Positions 1 to 8,805 of a DNA stretch of 64,000 nt are shown in pieces. Source of the stretch: SIG440 sp045120135. Lineage in GTDB: Bacteria > Bacillota > Clostridia > Monoglobales > Monoglobaceae. The stretch spans positions 186,001-250,000 of the forward strand of contig JBGVEN010000001.1 of NCBI GenBank assembly GCA_045120135.1, in the 5' to 3' direction. The position numbers and the translations under genes are program-made. How positions within the stretch are numbered: position 1 is the stretch's first letter; the number at the start of each line of letters is the position of its first letter. Below the pieces are notes generated by a model. It was given only the letters and a program-made list of their open reading frames with translations. It ran no database searches and was not told the DNA's origin.

Positions 1-1
1 A

Positions 2-790
2 ACGGCGGTTTCGGATATAAACCTGACCATAAACAGCGGCGATTTTGTCGGACTCATGGGACATACCGGCTCGGGTAAGTCAACACTTATCCAGATGATA
101 GCAGGGTTAATAAAACCCACCTCCGGGACGATTGAAATTGATGGACAGATTCTACATTCAAAAGAATGTAATATGCGAAAAATGCGCTTTAAAACCGGAC
201 TTGTTATGCAGTATCCGGAATATCAACTGTTTGAAGAGACGGTGTTTAAGGACATAGCCTTTGGCCCGTCAAATATGCAGCTTCCCGAAGAAGATATTAA
301 AAGAAGAGTGCTCTTTGCGGCAGATATGGTGGGTCTTTCACAGGAAATTCTTGAAAAATCTCCGTTCGAGCTTTCGGGCGGACAGAAACGTCGTGTCGCA
401 ATTGCCGGCGTTCTTGCAATGGAGCCGCAGTTGCTTATCCTTGATGAGCCGACAGCAGGTCTTGACCCGGCAGGCAGAGACGAAATTCTGTGCAAGATAA
501 AGGATATGCACCGCAGACTTGGCATCACGGTTATTTTGGTATCTCACAGTATGGAGGATATTGCTAAAATAACCAACAAGATTGTGGTTATGAACCACGG
601 AAGGCTTGAAATGTACGACAAAACCTCCGAGGTGTTTAAGCACGCTGAACAATTGAAAGAAATGGGACTTGCCGTACCTCAGGTTACCGAAATTTGTGAA
701 AAACTTCGTAAAGCCGGATTGCCACTTTCCGAGGGCATTTACACAATAGATGGTGCAAGGGCGGAACTTGAAAAAATTCTTAAAAGATAA
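2..790 (+). CDS. ecfA2: Energy-coupling factor transporter ATPase (partial at window edge)
   Basis: ATP-binding subunit of an ECF-type vitamin/micronutrient importer; it pairs with a second ATPase and docks on the membrane protein EcfT to drive uptake through exchangeable S components. The frame is open from base 2, so the start lies left of the window; the ATG at 56 is internal because it is part of the Walker A region. Visible motifs in order are Walker A GHTGSGKS, a Q-loop near MQYPEYQ, the ABC signature LSGGQ, Walker B LLILDEP and the H-loop histidine in VSHS. It is followed after 20 bases by ecfT and truA, the usual order in Firmicutes, which is why EcfA2 is preferred over EcfA1. The family is certain; the A1/A2 assignment rests on gene order. 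Confidence 0.9.
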   Translation, partial: TAVSDINLTINSGDFVGLMGHTGSGKSTLIQMIAGLIKPTSGTIEIDGQILHSKECNMRKMRFKTGLVMQYPEYQLFEETVFKDIAFGPSNMQLPEEDIKRRVLFAADMVGLSQEILEKSPFELSGGQKRRVAIAGVLAMEPQLLILDEPTAGLDPAGRDEILCKIKDMHRRLGITVILVSHSMEDIAKITNKIVVMNHGRLEMYDKTSEVFKHAEQLKEMGLAVPQVTEICEKLRKAGLPLSEGIYTIDGARAELEKILKR

Positions 791-810
791 AAAAGCGAGG
801 TGTCAGGATT

Positions 811-1626
811 ATGCTTAAGGACATAACTTTAGGTCAATACTTCCCCGGAAACTCTTTTATCCATAAGCTGGATCCGAGAACAAAAATACTTGCAGTAGTT
901 GTATATATAACCGTTATATTTGTTATTAAGAGTATGCTCGGCTATGCAGTAATCGGCGTATTTTCTGCACTTTGTATACTTTCGTCCAAAATTCCATTTA
1001 AGTTTGTACTCAAAGGTCTCAAACCCATAATGGTCTTTATTGTGATAACAGCGGTTTTCAATCTCTTTTTAACCGACGGCAGAGTGCTGGCAAAATGGGG
1101 ATTTCTCACTATAACATACGAGGGCGTAAGACTTGCGGTGTTTATGGTGCTGAGATTATTTTTCCTTGTTTTGGGAACATCAATTCTCACACTCACCACA
1201 TCACCTATTGCATTGACCGACGGCATTGAGTATCTGTTGTCACCGCTAAAAAGGATAGGTGTTCCTGCGCACGAACTTGCAATGATGATGACAATTGCAC
1301 TCAGATTTGTGCCGACATTGCTTGAAGAAACGGATAAGATAATTAAGGCTCAAACTGCCAGAGGTGCAGATTTTGAAAGTGGAAATCTGCTGCGGCGTGC
1401 AAAAGCTATGATACCGATACTTATACCGCTTTTCATAAGTGCGTTTCGCCGTGCTGACGATTTGGCGGTTGCTATGGAATGTCGTCTTTACCGCGGTGGT
1501 GAAAACAGAACCCGTCTGCGTGAACTTAAAATGACAAAGAGCGATATATTTGGCTGGTTTATACTTTTAGTTCTTATCGGACTTATTGTGTTCACCAATA
1601 TTTTATACGGCAGGATTCATATATGA
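811..1626 (+). CDS. ecfT: ECF transporter transmembrane protein EcfT
   Basis: Membrane scaffold of the ECF importer, linking the ATPase pair to the substrate-binding S component. The 271-residue product has several hydrophobic helices, mostly in the first half and at the extreme C-terminus, and the two cytoplasmic coupling motifs expected of the family: an ARG triplet around residue 189 (TARGAD) and a degenerate second one in ECRLYRGG. The second is normally closer to ARG, so this copy is a variant. A ribosome site (GCGAGGTG) precedes ATG 811. The gene overlaps truA by four bases (ATGA), which points to translational coupling. Its substrate cannot be told, since no S component is in view. Confidence 0.93.
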   Translation: MLKDITLGQYFPGNSFIHKLDPRTKILAVVVYITVIFVIKSMLGYAVIGVFSALCILSSKIPFKFVLKGLKPIMVFIVITAVFNLFLTDGRVLAKWGFLTITYEGVRLAVFMVLRLFFLVLGTSILTLTTSPIALTDGIEYLLSPLKRIGVPAHELAMMMTIALRFVPTLLEETDKIIKAQTARGADFESGNLLRRAKAMIPILIPLFISAFRRADDLAVAMECRLYRGGENRTRLRELKMTKSDIFGWFILLVLIGLIVFTNILYGRIHI

Positions 1627-2384
1627 GAAATATTGCAGTAAAGATTATGTACGATGGCAGCCGATACCACGGCTGGCAGTACCAGAAAAATGGAATAACC
1701 GTGCAGGAGCGGATGGAGCAGGTCTTGTCCGAGTTGACAAATGAAAAGGTGTCGGTTACGGGCTGCAGCAGAACCGATGCGGGTGTTCACGCACTTGAAT
1801 ATGTTTTTAACTTTAAAAGCGAAACTAAAATCCCCACCGACAGACTTCCGTATGCAATAAATACCCATTTGGGAAACGACTCAATTGCGGCTGTTGCTGC
1901 TGCAGAAGTAGCACAGGACTTTAACGCAAGATTTTCTTCAAACGGAAAACGATATGTATACAAAATATGGAATTCCAGTATTGAGAACCCGTTCACGGCC
2001 AACTACTCGTGGTTTTTGCCATACAAGGTGGATGTTCAAAAAATGATTGATGCTGCACCTATGTTTTGCGGAACCCACGATTTTTCGGCATTTATGGCGG
2101 CAGGAGGCTCACAGAAAACAACCATCAGAACAATTCGTGACTGCGTTGTCAAAAGAAGTACCGAATGGGACGAGCAAATAGAGCTTGAAGTAGAGGCGGA
2201 CGCCTTTCTCTATAATATGGTACGGATAATTTCCGGCACATTGGCAGAGGTTGGAATGGGCAGAATAGAAAAGGATAGTATCCCCGAAATAATTTCAAGC
2301 TGCGACAGACGCAGAGCAGGACTTACTGCGCCGGCAGAGGGGTTGTTTTTAAAAAAGGTATTTTTTGATACCGACTTGTTTTAA
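1623..2384 (+). CDS. truA: tRNA pseudouridine synthase A
   Basis: Converts uridines 38-40 in the anticodon arm of tRNAs to pseudouridine. The 253-residue length is normal. The catalytic aspartate is in GCSRTDAGVHA (about residue 52), and other TruA blocks are visible: GWQYQ near the start, RFSSNGKRYVYKI in the middle and AFLYNMVRIISG toward the C-terminus. The start ATG overlaps the ecfT stop. Placement behind ecfT is the standard Firmicutes arrangement, and the next gene follows after 16 bases. Confidence 0.96.
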   Translation: MRNIAVKIMYDGSRYHGWQYQKNGITVQERMEQVLSELTNEKVSVTGCSRTDAGVHALEYVFNFKSETKIPTDRLPYAINTHLGNDSIAAVAAAEVAQDFNARFSSNGKRYVYKIWNSSIENPFTANYSWFLPYKVDVQKMIDAAPMFCGTHDFSAFMAAGGSQKTTIRTIRDCVVKRSTEWDEQIELEVEADAFLYNMVRIISGTLAEVGMGRIEKDSIPEIISSCDRRRAGLTAPAEGLFLKKVFFDTDLF

Positions 2385-2400
2385 AATGGAGTGGTAAATT

Positions 2401-3495
2401 GTGAAGGTTGATTTCAAAAAAGCATTTAGCAAAAAAAAGCTTGCGGCAGTAATTGTTGTTTTACTTGCGGCTGTGGTTATGGCGCTTTCCAACCCCGATA
2501 TAAAAACATTCTTTACAGATACCGGCTCGGTAAAGCTCAGCTTTGAAACAGGTGTCGATTATGATACGGTTACATACGGCAAAGATATGCTGCTTGTGAA
2601 CAATGAGGGTATATATGCCATAGATAAGAGTGGCAGAGAGGCGTGGAATACAATAAGCGCCGCAACCAATCCGGCGGTTCAGGTAAAGGGCGATTATATT
2701 CTGCTTTGCGATATGAACGGCAAATCAGTCAAAACCTTCCGCAAGGAAAAAACGGTTGCACAAATTCAAACAGAAAATGAAATATTGTGTGCAAAAGTGA
2801 ATAATAATGGTTATGTAGCAGTTGCAACAGACGAGCTTGGCTATAAGGGTCTGGTTACACTGTATGACAACGATGGTGATAGTATATTCAAGTGGCATAG
2901 CGGTGCGGGGTATATAGGTGATATAGATATTTCATCAAAGAACAAGATTGCGGTTTCTCAGATTGTGACAAATAAAGAACAGGTTAAAAGCCGTATTGTC
3001 ATCATAGACCCCAAATCAAAGGACGAACCTGAGTGTATTGCGGAGCTTGACGGCATTGTAATGAAGCTCAGCTATCGTGACGGGCAAAAGCTTGTGGCGG
3101 TATCTGGCAAGGGCTTGTACGGATTCAAGAATAACGGAAAACCATATTTTACAGTGAACTTTGAGGGCAGAACACCTCTTAGTTGTAATATTGAGAATGA
3201 AAACAATATGGTGATAGCATTCGATAGTGGCCTCAACAACACTATTCTCGAAAGCTATTCGTCAAGCGGAAAACTGAGAGGCAGCTATAATTCAGCTCAC
3301 GAGATTAAGGCGTATGATGTGAGTGGTGAGTGTATACTTGCTGTCAGCATTGACGGGGTCGTAAGACTCAATCCAAAGGGAAATGTAAAAAAAGAAATAA
3401 AGCTCAGCAAGGATGTTCAGGAAATACGGATATTTTCAGGCAGAGACAGATTTCTATCTCTTGGCGGCAGTAGTGCCGAGATAATAAAATTCTGA
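2401..3495 (+). CDS. DUF5711-like envelope protein with beta-propeller repeats
   Basis: A 364-residue protein with a basic N-terminus and one hydrophobic segment (about residues 15-31) that looks like a signal anchor, followed by a soluble extracytoplasmic domain. Short strand-rich repeats recur (for example VNNEGIYAIDKSGREAW and ATDELGYKGLVTLYDNDGD), as in PQQ/WD-type propellers. This resembles the DUF5711 family, whose function is not known. The start is a GTG at 2401, chosen because it begins the lysine-rich signal segment and follows GGAGTGG. It sits between truA and a CvpA gene and is probably part of the same transcript. I recognise the family only by general look. Confidence 0.7.
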   Translation: MKVDFKKAFSKKKLAAVIVVLLAAVVMALSNPDIKTFFTDTGSVKLSFETGVDYDTVTYGKDMLLVNNEGIYAIDKSGREAWNTISAATNPAVQVKGDYILLCDMNGKSVKTFRKEKTVAQIQTENEILCAKVNNNGYVAVATDELGYKGLVTLYDNDGDSIFKWHSGAGYIGDIDISSKNKIAVSQIVTNKEQVKSRIVIIDPKSKDEPECIAELDGIVMKLSYRDGQKLVAVSGKGLYGFKNNGKPYFTVNFEGRTPLSCNIENENNMVIAFDSGLNNTILESYSSSGKLRGSYNSAHEIKAYDVSGECILAVSIDGVVRLNPKGNVKKEIKLSKDVQEIRIFSGRDRFLSLGGSSAEIIKF

Positions 3496-3512
3496 TACGG
3501 GAGGCATATTCT

Positions 3513-4127
3513 ATGTTGGCGGATATTTGTGTAATTGCAGTTGTGGCAGGCTTTATGTATATTGGCTATAAATCCGGATTTATGCGGTCGTTTGTAAAGA
3601 TTGCATCATATATTGTGTCAATTGTAATTTCGTTTTTTATGTATCCGGCTATTTCGGATTTACTTATCAAAACACCGCTGTATGAAAAAATGGTGGACCT
3701 TATCAATCAAAAATATCAGCTCCAACCTCTTATTGATGTGCCAACAGACACCTTTGGTATTCTGCAAAATTACATAAATCAAGGGGTCCAGACTGCAACG
3801 GCAGGTATAGCCGAGGCGATAGCAACACTCCTTATCAATATTCTGGCATTTGTTATAGTTCTAATTCTGAGCAAGCTGGTAATCCGGATTGTCGGCAAGG
3901 TGTTCAACATCTTTACCAAACTGCCGGTTATCAAACAGTTTAATCGTATCGGAGGTATGATACTGGGCGGGATTTCAGGTGTGCTGGTGCTGTATATTGC
4001 GTGTGCGGTGCTGTTTTTGTTCTCACCGCTCGACCCGCACAGCCGCATTGCTTATGAAGTTGAGCATTCTACCTTTGCCTCTGAAATTTATGAGAACAAC
4101 ATAATCCTTAATGTGCTTGGAAAGTAG
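3513..4127 (+). CDS. CvpA family membrane protein
   Basis: A 204-residue membrane protein of the CvpA family (named for a colicin V production gene; the precise role in Gram-positives is unsettled). Four hydrophobic helices can be seen, roughly residues 1-20, 27-46, 98-121 and 146-172, with the Gly-rich stretch GYKSGFMRSF after the first, typical of the family. GGGAGGC upstream supports ATG 3513. It lies in a run of envelope genes between the DUF5711-like protein and a polysaccharide deacetylase. Confidence 0.85.
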   Translation: MLADICVIAVVAGFMYIGYKSGFMRSFVKIASYIVSIVISFFMYPAISDLLIKTPLYEKMVDLINQKYQLQPLIDVPTDTFGILQNYINQGVQTATAGIAEAIATLLINILAFVIVLILSKLVIRIVGKVFNIFTKLPVIKQFNRIGGMILGGISGVLVLYIACAVLFLFSPLDPHSRIAYEVEHSTFASEIYENNIILNVLGK

Positions 4128-4137
4128 GTTATTTGCA

Positions 4138-4992
4138 ATGACTTTTAAAAAGCGAATTACAGCAGCGGCTCTTATTTTTGCTCTGCTGATACTGAATGTG
4201 AATATATACTTTGCCGAGGAACAGACGGCAGAGGAAGAAGTAATCATTCCTGTTCTGATGTACCATAACATTGCTGAAAAATATCCGGCATCAGCTGATG
4301 GTGCAAATATTACCCCAAAGCGATTTGAAGAGCATATGCTGGGGGTTTTGGACAGAGGTTATACTCCTATTTTTGTGGCTGATTACTACAACAGCGTGGA
4401 GCGTGACAAGCCTTTGCCGGAAAAACCGATTATAGTTACCTTTGATGACGGTTACCTCAGTAACTATGAGATTGCCTTTCCTATTTTGAAAAGGCTCGGT
4501 ATTCCCGCGACTATTTTTATTGTTACCTCAACCGTGGGTGCAACTGCGGAAAGCGGAGTAGTTGGCACCTCTCACTTTACTTGGGAACAGGCAAGGGAAA
4601 TGCAGCAAAGCGGAATTATAGATATTCATTCACATTCCCATACCCACCGTGATATGACCTCGCTTTCTCCAGCACAGCTTCAGGAGGAGCTTCGCCTTTC
4701 GAGATACCTGATAGAGCGGAACTTGGGGAAAAACTGCTATGTGTTTTCGTACCCGTTTGGCAAGTATAACAGGGAAACATCACAGCGTGCTCGTGCGGCA
4801 GGCTACCGTATGCAAATTCTGGTGAATTATGCCGAAAGCGGTCAGGACTACCTTGCAAACAACACCAAGTCCGGCATCGAGCATTTTACAAGACTTACGG
4901 TTACCGGCAGCCAGACAACCGAGGACCTCTTCAAGATGATAGATACAGCAGTTGAGAATACCCAAAAGCTTGATGGAAGAAATGTACAATAA
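4138..4992 (+). CDS. Polysaccharide deacetylase (CE4) with signal anchor
   Basis: Predicted to remove acetyl groups from a cell-wall or surface glycan outside the membrane. After a signal peptide or anchor (about residues 1-26), the NodB-type domain carries the metal-site aspartates in TFDDGY, the HSHTH histidine pair and the YPFGKYN block. I start it at ATG 4138 (284 residues) rather than at the in-frame ATG 4111, because 4138 begins the lysine-rich signal sequence and follows AAAGTAGG; it still nearly abuts the cvpA stop. A strong promoter and the glycolysis genes follow, so this is probably the last gene of the ecf-led unit. Substrate (peptidoglycan or other) is not determined. Confidence 0.9.
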   Translation: MTFKKRITAAALIFALLILNVNIYFAEEQTAEEEVIIPVLMYHNIAEKYPASADGANITPKRFEEHMLGVLDRGYTPIFVADYYNSVERDKPLPEKPIIVTFDDGYLSNYEIAFPILKRLGIPATIFIVTSTVGATAESGVVGTSHFTWEQAREMQQSGIIDIHSHSHTHRDMTSLSPAQLQEELRLSRYLIERNLGKNCYVFSYPFGKYNRETSQRARAAGYRMQILVNYAESGQDYLANNTKSGIEHFTRLTVTGSQTTEDLFKMIDTAVENTQKLDGRNVQ

Positions 4993-5030
4993 CAGACTTG
5001 AATGTTTGCGAAATTTTTAACAAAAAATAC

Positions 5031-5059
5031 TTGATAATTTTTCCTAAATAGGTTAGAAT
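5031..5059 (+). promoter_or_regulatory. Sigma-A promoter of the pgk-tpiA unit
   Basis: TTGATA (5031-5036) and TAGAAT (5054-5059) with exactly 17 bases between them, 54 bases before the pgk start. The stretch 4993-5112 holds nothing else recognisable. Confidence 0.7.
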
Positions 5060-5112
5060 ATAGTTTGTGAAATTAATTAAACTTTAAGATAAATTTATTG
5101 GAGGGTTTTAAA

Positions 5113-6303
5113 ATGAATAAGAAAACAGTTGACGATATCTGCCCAAAGGGTAAAAGAGTACTGGTTCGTTGCGACTTTAATGTTCCGATTAAGGACGGCA
5201 AAATCACAGACGAAACCCGTATTGTAGGCGCACTTCCCACAATCAAAAAGCTGATTGCTGATGGTGCAAAGGTAATCCTTTGCTCACATATGGGCAAACC
5301 CAAGGGCGAACCCAAGCCTGAGCTTTCGCTTGCACCCGTTGCAAAGAGACTCAGCGAGCACCTCGGCAAAGAGGTTGTTTTTGCTGCTGATGACACAGTT
5401 GTTGGCGAAAATGCAAAGGCAGCAGTTGCAAAGATGAACGACGGCGATGTTGTTCTTCTTGAAAACACAAGATACAGAGCAGAAGAAACAAAGAATATTG
5501 ATGCATTCAGCGAAGAGCTCGCATCACTCTGCGATGTTTTTGTAAACGATGCATTCGGTACAGCTCACCGTGCACATTGCTCAAATGTAGGTGTTACCAA
5601 GTATGTTGACGAGGCTGTTGGCGGCTACCTTATCAATAAGGAAATCGAGTACCTCGGCAATGCGGTAAACAACCCCGTAAGACCTCTGGTTGCTGTTCTG
5701 GGCGGCTCAAAGGTTTCATCAAAGATTTCAGTAATCAACAACCTTTTGGAAAAGGTTGATACACTTATTATTGGCGGTGGTATGGCTTATACATTTATGA
5801 AAGCCCTCGGCGAAGAAGTAGGCGACTCGCTTTTAGAAGCTGACTACCTCGACTACGCAAAGGAAATGATGGCAAAGGCAGAGGAAAAGGGTGTTAAGCT
5901 CCTTATCCCCGTTGACACAGTTGTAGCAAAGGCATTTGACAACGATGCTGAGAAGAAGACAGTAGGCCGTGGCGAGATTGAAGCAGGTTGGCAGGGTCTT
6001 GATATTGGCGAAAAGACAATCGAGCTTTACAAGGACGCACTCAAGGACGCAAAGACAGTTGTATGGAATGGTCCTATGGGCGTGTTCGAAATGCCCAACT
6101 TTGCAAAGGGTACAAACGCAATCGCTCTTATGCTTGCTGACCTTGATGCAACAACCATCATCGGCGGCGGCGACAGCGTTGCAGCTGTTAACCAGGCAGG
6201 CCTTGGTGAAAAGATGAGCCACATCTCAACAGGCGGCGGTGCTTCACTTGAATTCTTAGAGGGTAAGGACCTCCCCGGTGTTGTTGCAATCAACGATAAA
6301 TAA
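5113..6303 (+). CDS. pgk: Phosphoglycerate kinase
   Basis: Glycolytic enzyme that makes ATP from 1,3-bisphosphoglycerate. The 396-residue length is normal. N-terminal substrate motif RCDFNVP, the hinge and nucleotide region GGGMAYTF, and the C-terminal GGGDSVAA phosphate loop are all present. ATG 5113 is chosen because GGAGGG (5100-5105) sits just before it; a TTG at 5098 would place that ribosome site inside the gene. tpiA follows after 18 bases, so the two are co-transcribed from the promoter at 5031. The codon use is strongly biased, as expected for a highly expressed gene. Confidence 0.98.
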   Translation: MNKKTVDDICPKGKRVLVRCDFNVPIKDGKITDETRIVGALPTIKKLIADGAKVILCSHMGKPKGEPKPELSLAPVAKRLSEHLGKEVVFAADDTVVGENAKAAVAKMNDGDVVLLENTRYRAEETKNIDAFSEELASLCDVFVNDAFGTAHRAHCSNVGVTKYVDEAVGGYLINKEIEYLGNAVNNPVRPLVAVLGGSKVSSKISVINNLLEKVDTLIIGGGMAYTFMKALGEEVGDSLLEADYLDYAKEMMAKAEEKGVKLLIPVDTVVAKAFDNDAEKKTVGRGEIEAGWQGLDIGEKTIELYKDALKDAKTVVWNGPMGVFEMPNFAKGTNAIALMLADLDATTIIGGGDSVAAVNQAGLGEKMSHISTGGGASLEFLEGKDLPGVVAINDK

Positions 6304-6321
6304 GAATAGGAGAAATTCAAA

Positions 6322-7074
6322 ATGGGTAAGTATATAATTGCGGGTAACTGGAAGATGAACAAGCTTCCCAGCGAAACCTATGATTTTGTTAAAGAAGTTG
6401 CTGTTGCAACAGAGGGCGCAAAGTGTGAAGTTGTATGTTGCACACCTTATGTATGCCTTTCAGAAGCAGTTCGTGCAGCAAAGGATACACATGTTAAAAT
6501 CGGGGCAGAGAACCTTCATTTTGAGGATAAGGGTGCATTCACAGGAGAAGTAAGCGCAGATATGCTTCTTGACCTTGGTGTTGACTATGTAATCATCGGT
6601 CACTCCGAGAGAAGACAGTACTTTGCAGAAACAGACGAAACTGTTAACCTCAAAACCAAAAAGGCTCTTGAAAAGGGTCTTATCCCGATTGTTTGTGTTG
6701 GCGAAAGCCTCGAAGAAAGAGAAGCGGGAATTACAATGGACCTCATTGCAATTCAGGTTAAAAAGGCATTCAGCGGCATTGCGGCAGAGGACGCAAAGAA
6801 GGTTGTTATCGCATACGAGCCTATCTGGGCTATCGGCACAGGTAAAACTGCAACTGCAGAGCAGGCTCAGGAAGTTTGCGAAGGCATCAGAAAGATTTTT
6901 GCAGACCTTTACTGCGAAAAGTGTGCAGCTGAAGTTACCATTCAGTACGGTGGCAGTATGAACGCAGCTAATGCTGCAGAACTCCTTGCAAAGTCAGATA
7001 TCGACGGTGGTCTTATCGGCGGTGCAAGCCTTAAGAGTGCAGACTTTGCAGTGATTGTAAAGGCAGCTCAGTAA
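6322..7074 (+). CDS. tpiA: Triose-phosphate isomerase
   Basis: Interconverts dihydroxyacetone phosphate and glyceraldehyde 3-phosphate. The 250-residue product has the substrate lysine in GNWKMN, the catalytic histidine in IIGHSERR, and the catalytic glutamate in AYEPIWAIGTG, plus the phosphate-binding GGSM and GG pairs near the end. A ribosome site (AGGAG) lies 10 bases before ATG 6322. It is the second gene of the pgk unit; a hairpin at 7092 separates it from gpmI. Confidence 0.98.
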   Translation: MGKYIIAGNWKMNKLPSETYDFVKEVAVATEGAKCEVVCCTPYVCLSEAVRAAKDTHVKIGAENLHFEDKGAFTGEVSADMLLDLGVDYVIIGHSERRQYFAETDETVNLKTKKALEKGLIPIVCVGESLEEREAGITMDLIAIQVKKAFSGIAAEDAKKVVIAYEPIWAIGTGKTATAEQAQEVCEGIRKIFADLYCEKCAAEVTIQYGGSMNAANAAELLAKSDIDGGLIGGASLKSADFAVIVKAAQ

Positions 7075-7091
7075 TTACAGAATTAAACCAT

Positions 7092-7120
7092 AAGGGCGAA
7101 TTTCAATTCGCCCTTGTTTT
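7092..7120 (+). terminator. Hairpin between tpiA and gpmI
   Basis: Perfect 10-bp stem (AAGGGCGAAT with ATTCGCCCTT, loop TTCA) followed by a short GTTTT run. The weak T-run suggests partial termination, allowing some read-through into gpmI. Confidence 0.6.
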
Positions 7121-7156
7121 AAGTGTAGTATTTAAGATAAAGAAAGGATATATACA

Positions 7157-8692
7157 ATGAGTAAAAACCCCTATGCACTTATAATAATGGATGGCTACGG
7201 TGTAAATGAACGTCACGAGGGAAACGCAATCTACACAGCTAAAACTCCCAATATGGATAAATACCTCAAGGACTACCCCAACTCAATTGTTCACGCATCG
7301 GGTATGGATGTAGGTCTCCCCGAGGGACAGATGGGTAACTCCGAGGTAGGTCATACCAACATCGGCGCAGGTCGAATTGTTTATCAGGAACTTACAAGAA
7401 TAACCAAGTCAATCGAAGACGGTGACTTCTTTGAAAATGCAGCTCTTTCAAAGGCTGTTGAGAACTGCAAAAAGAACGGCTCATCTCTGCACTTTATGGG
7501 ACTTTTGTCGGACGGTGGTGTTCACAGCCATATAAATCATCTTTATGGACTCCTCGAAATGGCAAAGAAGAATGGTCTTGACAAGGTGTTTGTTCATTGC
7601 TTTATGGACGGCAGAGATGTTTCGCCTACATCGGGCGCAGATTTTGCAGAAGCGCTGGTTGAAAAAATCAGAAATATCGGTGTTGGTAAAATTGCATCTG
7701 TTATGGGCAGATACTACGCAATGGACCGAGACAACCGCTGGGAGCGTGTTGAAGAAGCTTACAAGGCAATGGTTCTCGGTGAGGGCAACAAGGACACATC
7801 TGCAGTTAACGCAATCAAAAAGTCTTATAACGACGGAGTAACAGACGAATTTGTTGTTCCCACAGTAATTACTGACGAAAACGGTGAAGCCCTCGGTAAG
7901 ATTTCTGCAAACGATTCTGTTGTGTTCTTCAACTTCAGACCTGACCGTGCAAGAGAGATTTCAAGAACAATTGTTGATAAGGATTTCAAAGGCTTCAGCC
8001 GTGAATTCTTTGACACATACTTTGTATGTATGACCCAGTACGATGCATCAATGCCCAATGTTGATGTAGCGTTCAAGCCTCAGACACTTGAAAATACCTT
8101 TGGTGAATATATCAGCCGCAAGGGCCTCCGTCAGCTCAGAATAGCAGAGACCGAGAAGTATGCTCACGTAACATTCTTCTTCAATGGCGGCGTTGAGTCG
8201 GTATATGACGGCGAGGACAGAGCACTCATCAACTCTCCGAAAGTAGCAACCTATGACCTCCAACCCGAAATGAGCGCATACGAGGTTACAGACGAGGTTG
8301 TTAAAAGAATTGAAAGTGGCGAATATGATGTAATCGTTCTCAACTTTGCAAACTGTGATATGGTTGGTCATACAGGCGTGTTTGATGCAGCTGTTAAAGC
8401 GGTTGAAACTGTTGACGAATGTCTTGGTAGAACTGTTGATGCAATCCTCAAGATGGGCGGCGTTGCACTTATAACTGCAGACCACGGCAATGCAGACCAG
8501 ATGCTCGACTACGAAACAAACGATGTGTTTACAGCCCACACAACTAATGTTGTTCCTCTTGTTCTTGTGGGCGAGGAAAACGGTGCAAAATTAAAGAACG
8601 GCCGCTTGGCTGACCTTGCACCGACCATGCTTGATCTTATGGGTCTCGAAAAACCGGACGAAATGACCGGCGAAAGCTTATTAGTTAAATAA
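7157..8692 (+). CDS. gpmI: 2,3-bisphosphoglycerate-independent phosphoglycerate mutase
   Basis: Manganese-dependent interconversion of 3- and 2-phosphoglycerate. The 511-residue length fits the family. The catalytic serine is in GNSEVGHTNIGAGR, metal ligands are in the N-terminal IIMDGYG and in the C-terminal TADHGNAD and HTTN blocks, and the FFNFRPDRAR substrate loop is present. A GAAAGG ribosome site precedes ATG 7157. With pgk and tpiA it makes a compact lower-glycolysis cluster, closed by a strong terminator. Confidence 0.98.
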   Translation: MSKNPYALIIMDGYGVNERHEGNAIYTAKTPNMDKYLKDYPNSIVHASGMDVGLPEGQMGNSEVGHTNIGAGRIVYQELTRITKSIEDGDFFENAALSKAVENCKKNGSSLHFMGLLSDGGVHSHINHLYGLLEMAKKNGLDKVFVHCFMDGRDVSPTSGADFAEALVEKIRNIGVGKIASVMGRYYAMDRDNRWERVEEAYKAMVLGEGNKDTSAVNAIKKSYNDGVTDEFVVPTVITDENGEALGKISANDSVVFFNFRPDRAREISRTIVDKDFKGFSREFFDTYFVCMTQYDASMPNVDVAFKPQTLENTFGEYISRKGLRQLRIAETEKYAHVTFFFNGGVESVYDGEDRALINSPKVATYDLQPEMSAYEVTDEVVKRIESGEYDVIVLNFANCDMVGHTGVFDAAVKAVETVDECLGRTVDAILKMGGVALITADHGNADQMLDYETNDVFTAHTTNVVPLVLVGEENGAKLKNGRLADLAPTMLDLMGLEKPDEMTGESLLVK

Positions 8693-8701
8693 AAAAATAA
8701 A

Positions 8702-8729
8702 AAACTGTATCTTTTGATACAGTTTTTTT
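8702..8729 (+). terminator. Intrinsic terminator of the glycolysis cluster
   Basis: 10-bp stem AAACTGTATC/GATACAGTTT around a TTTT loop, running into a T-tract. It also marks the boundary between core metabolism and the recombinase/invertible-promoter locus. Confidence 0.85.
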
Positions 8730-8805
8730 GTATAATGGAGTTAATAAAATTTATAAAATGTTCAGGAGGTGTTAAAAATAATGTTGAAGGAGTTGGTTCT
8801 AAGAA

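Noticed and set aside
8048..8539. 163-codon minus-strand frame opposite gpmI
   Set aside because: Cysteine-rich, low-quality product caused by the codon bias of gpmI; the plus-strand gene is certain.
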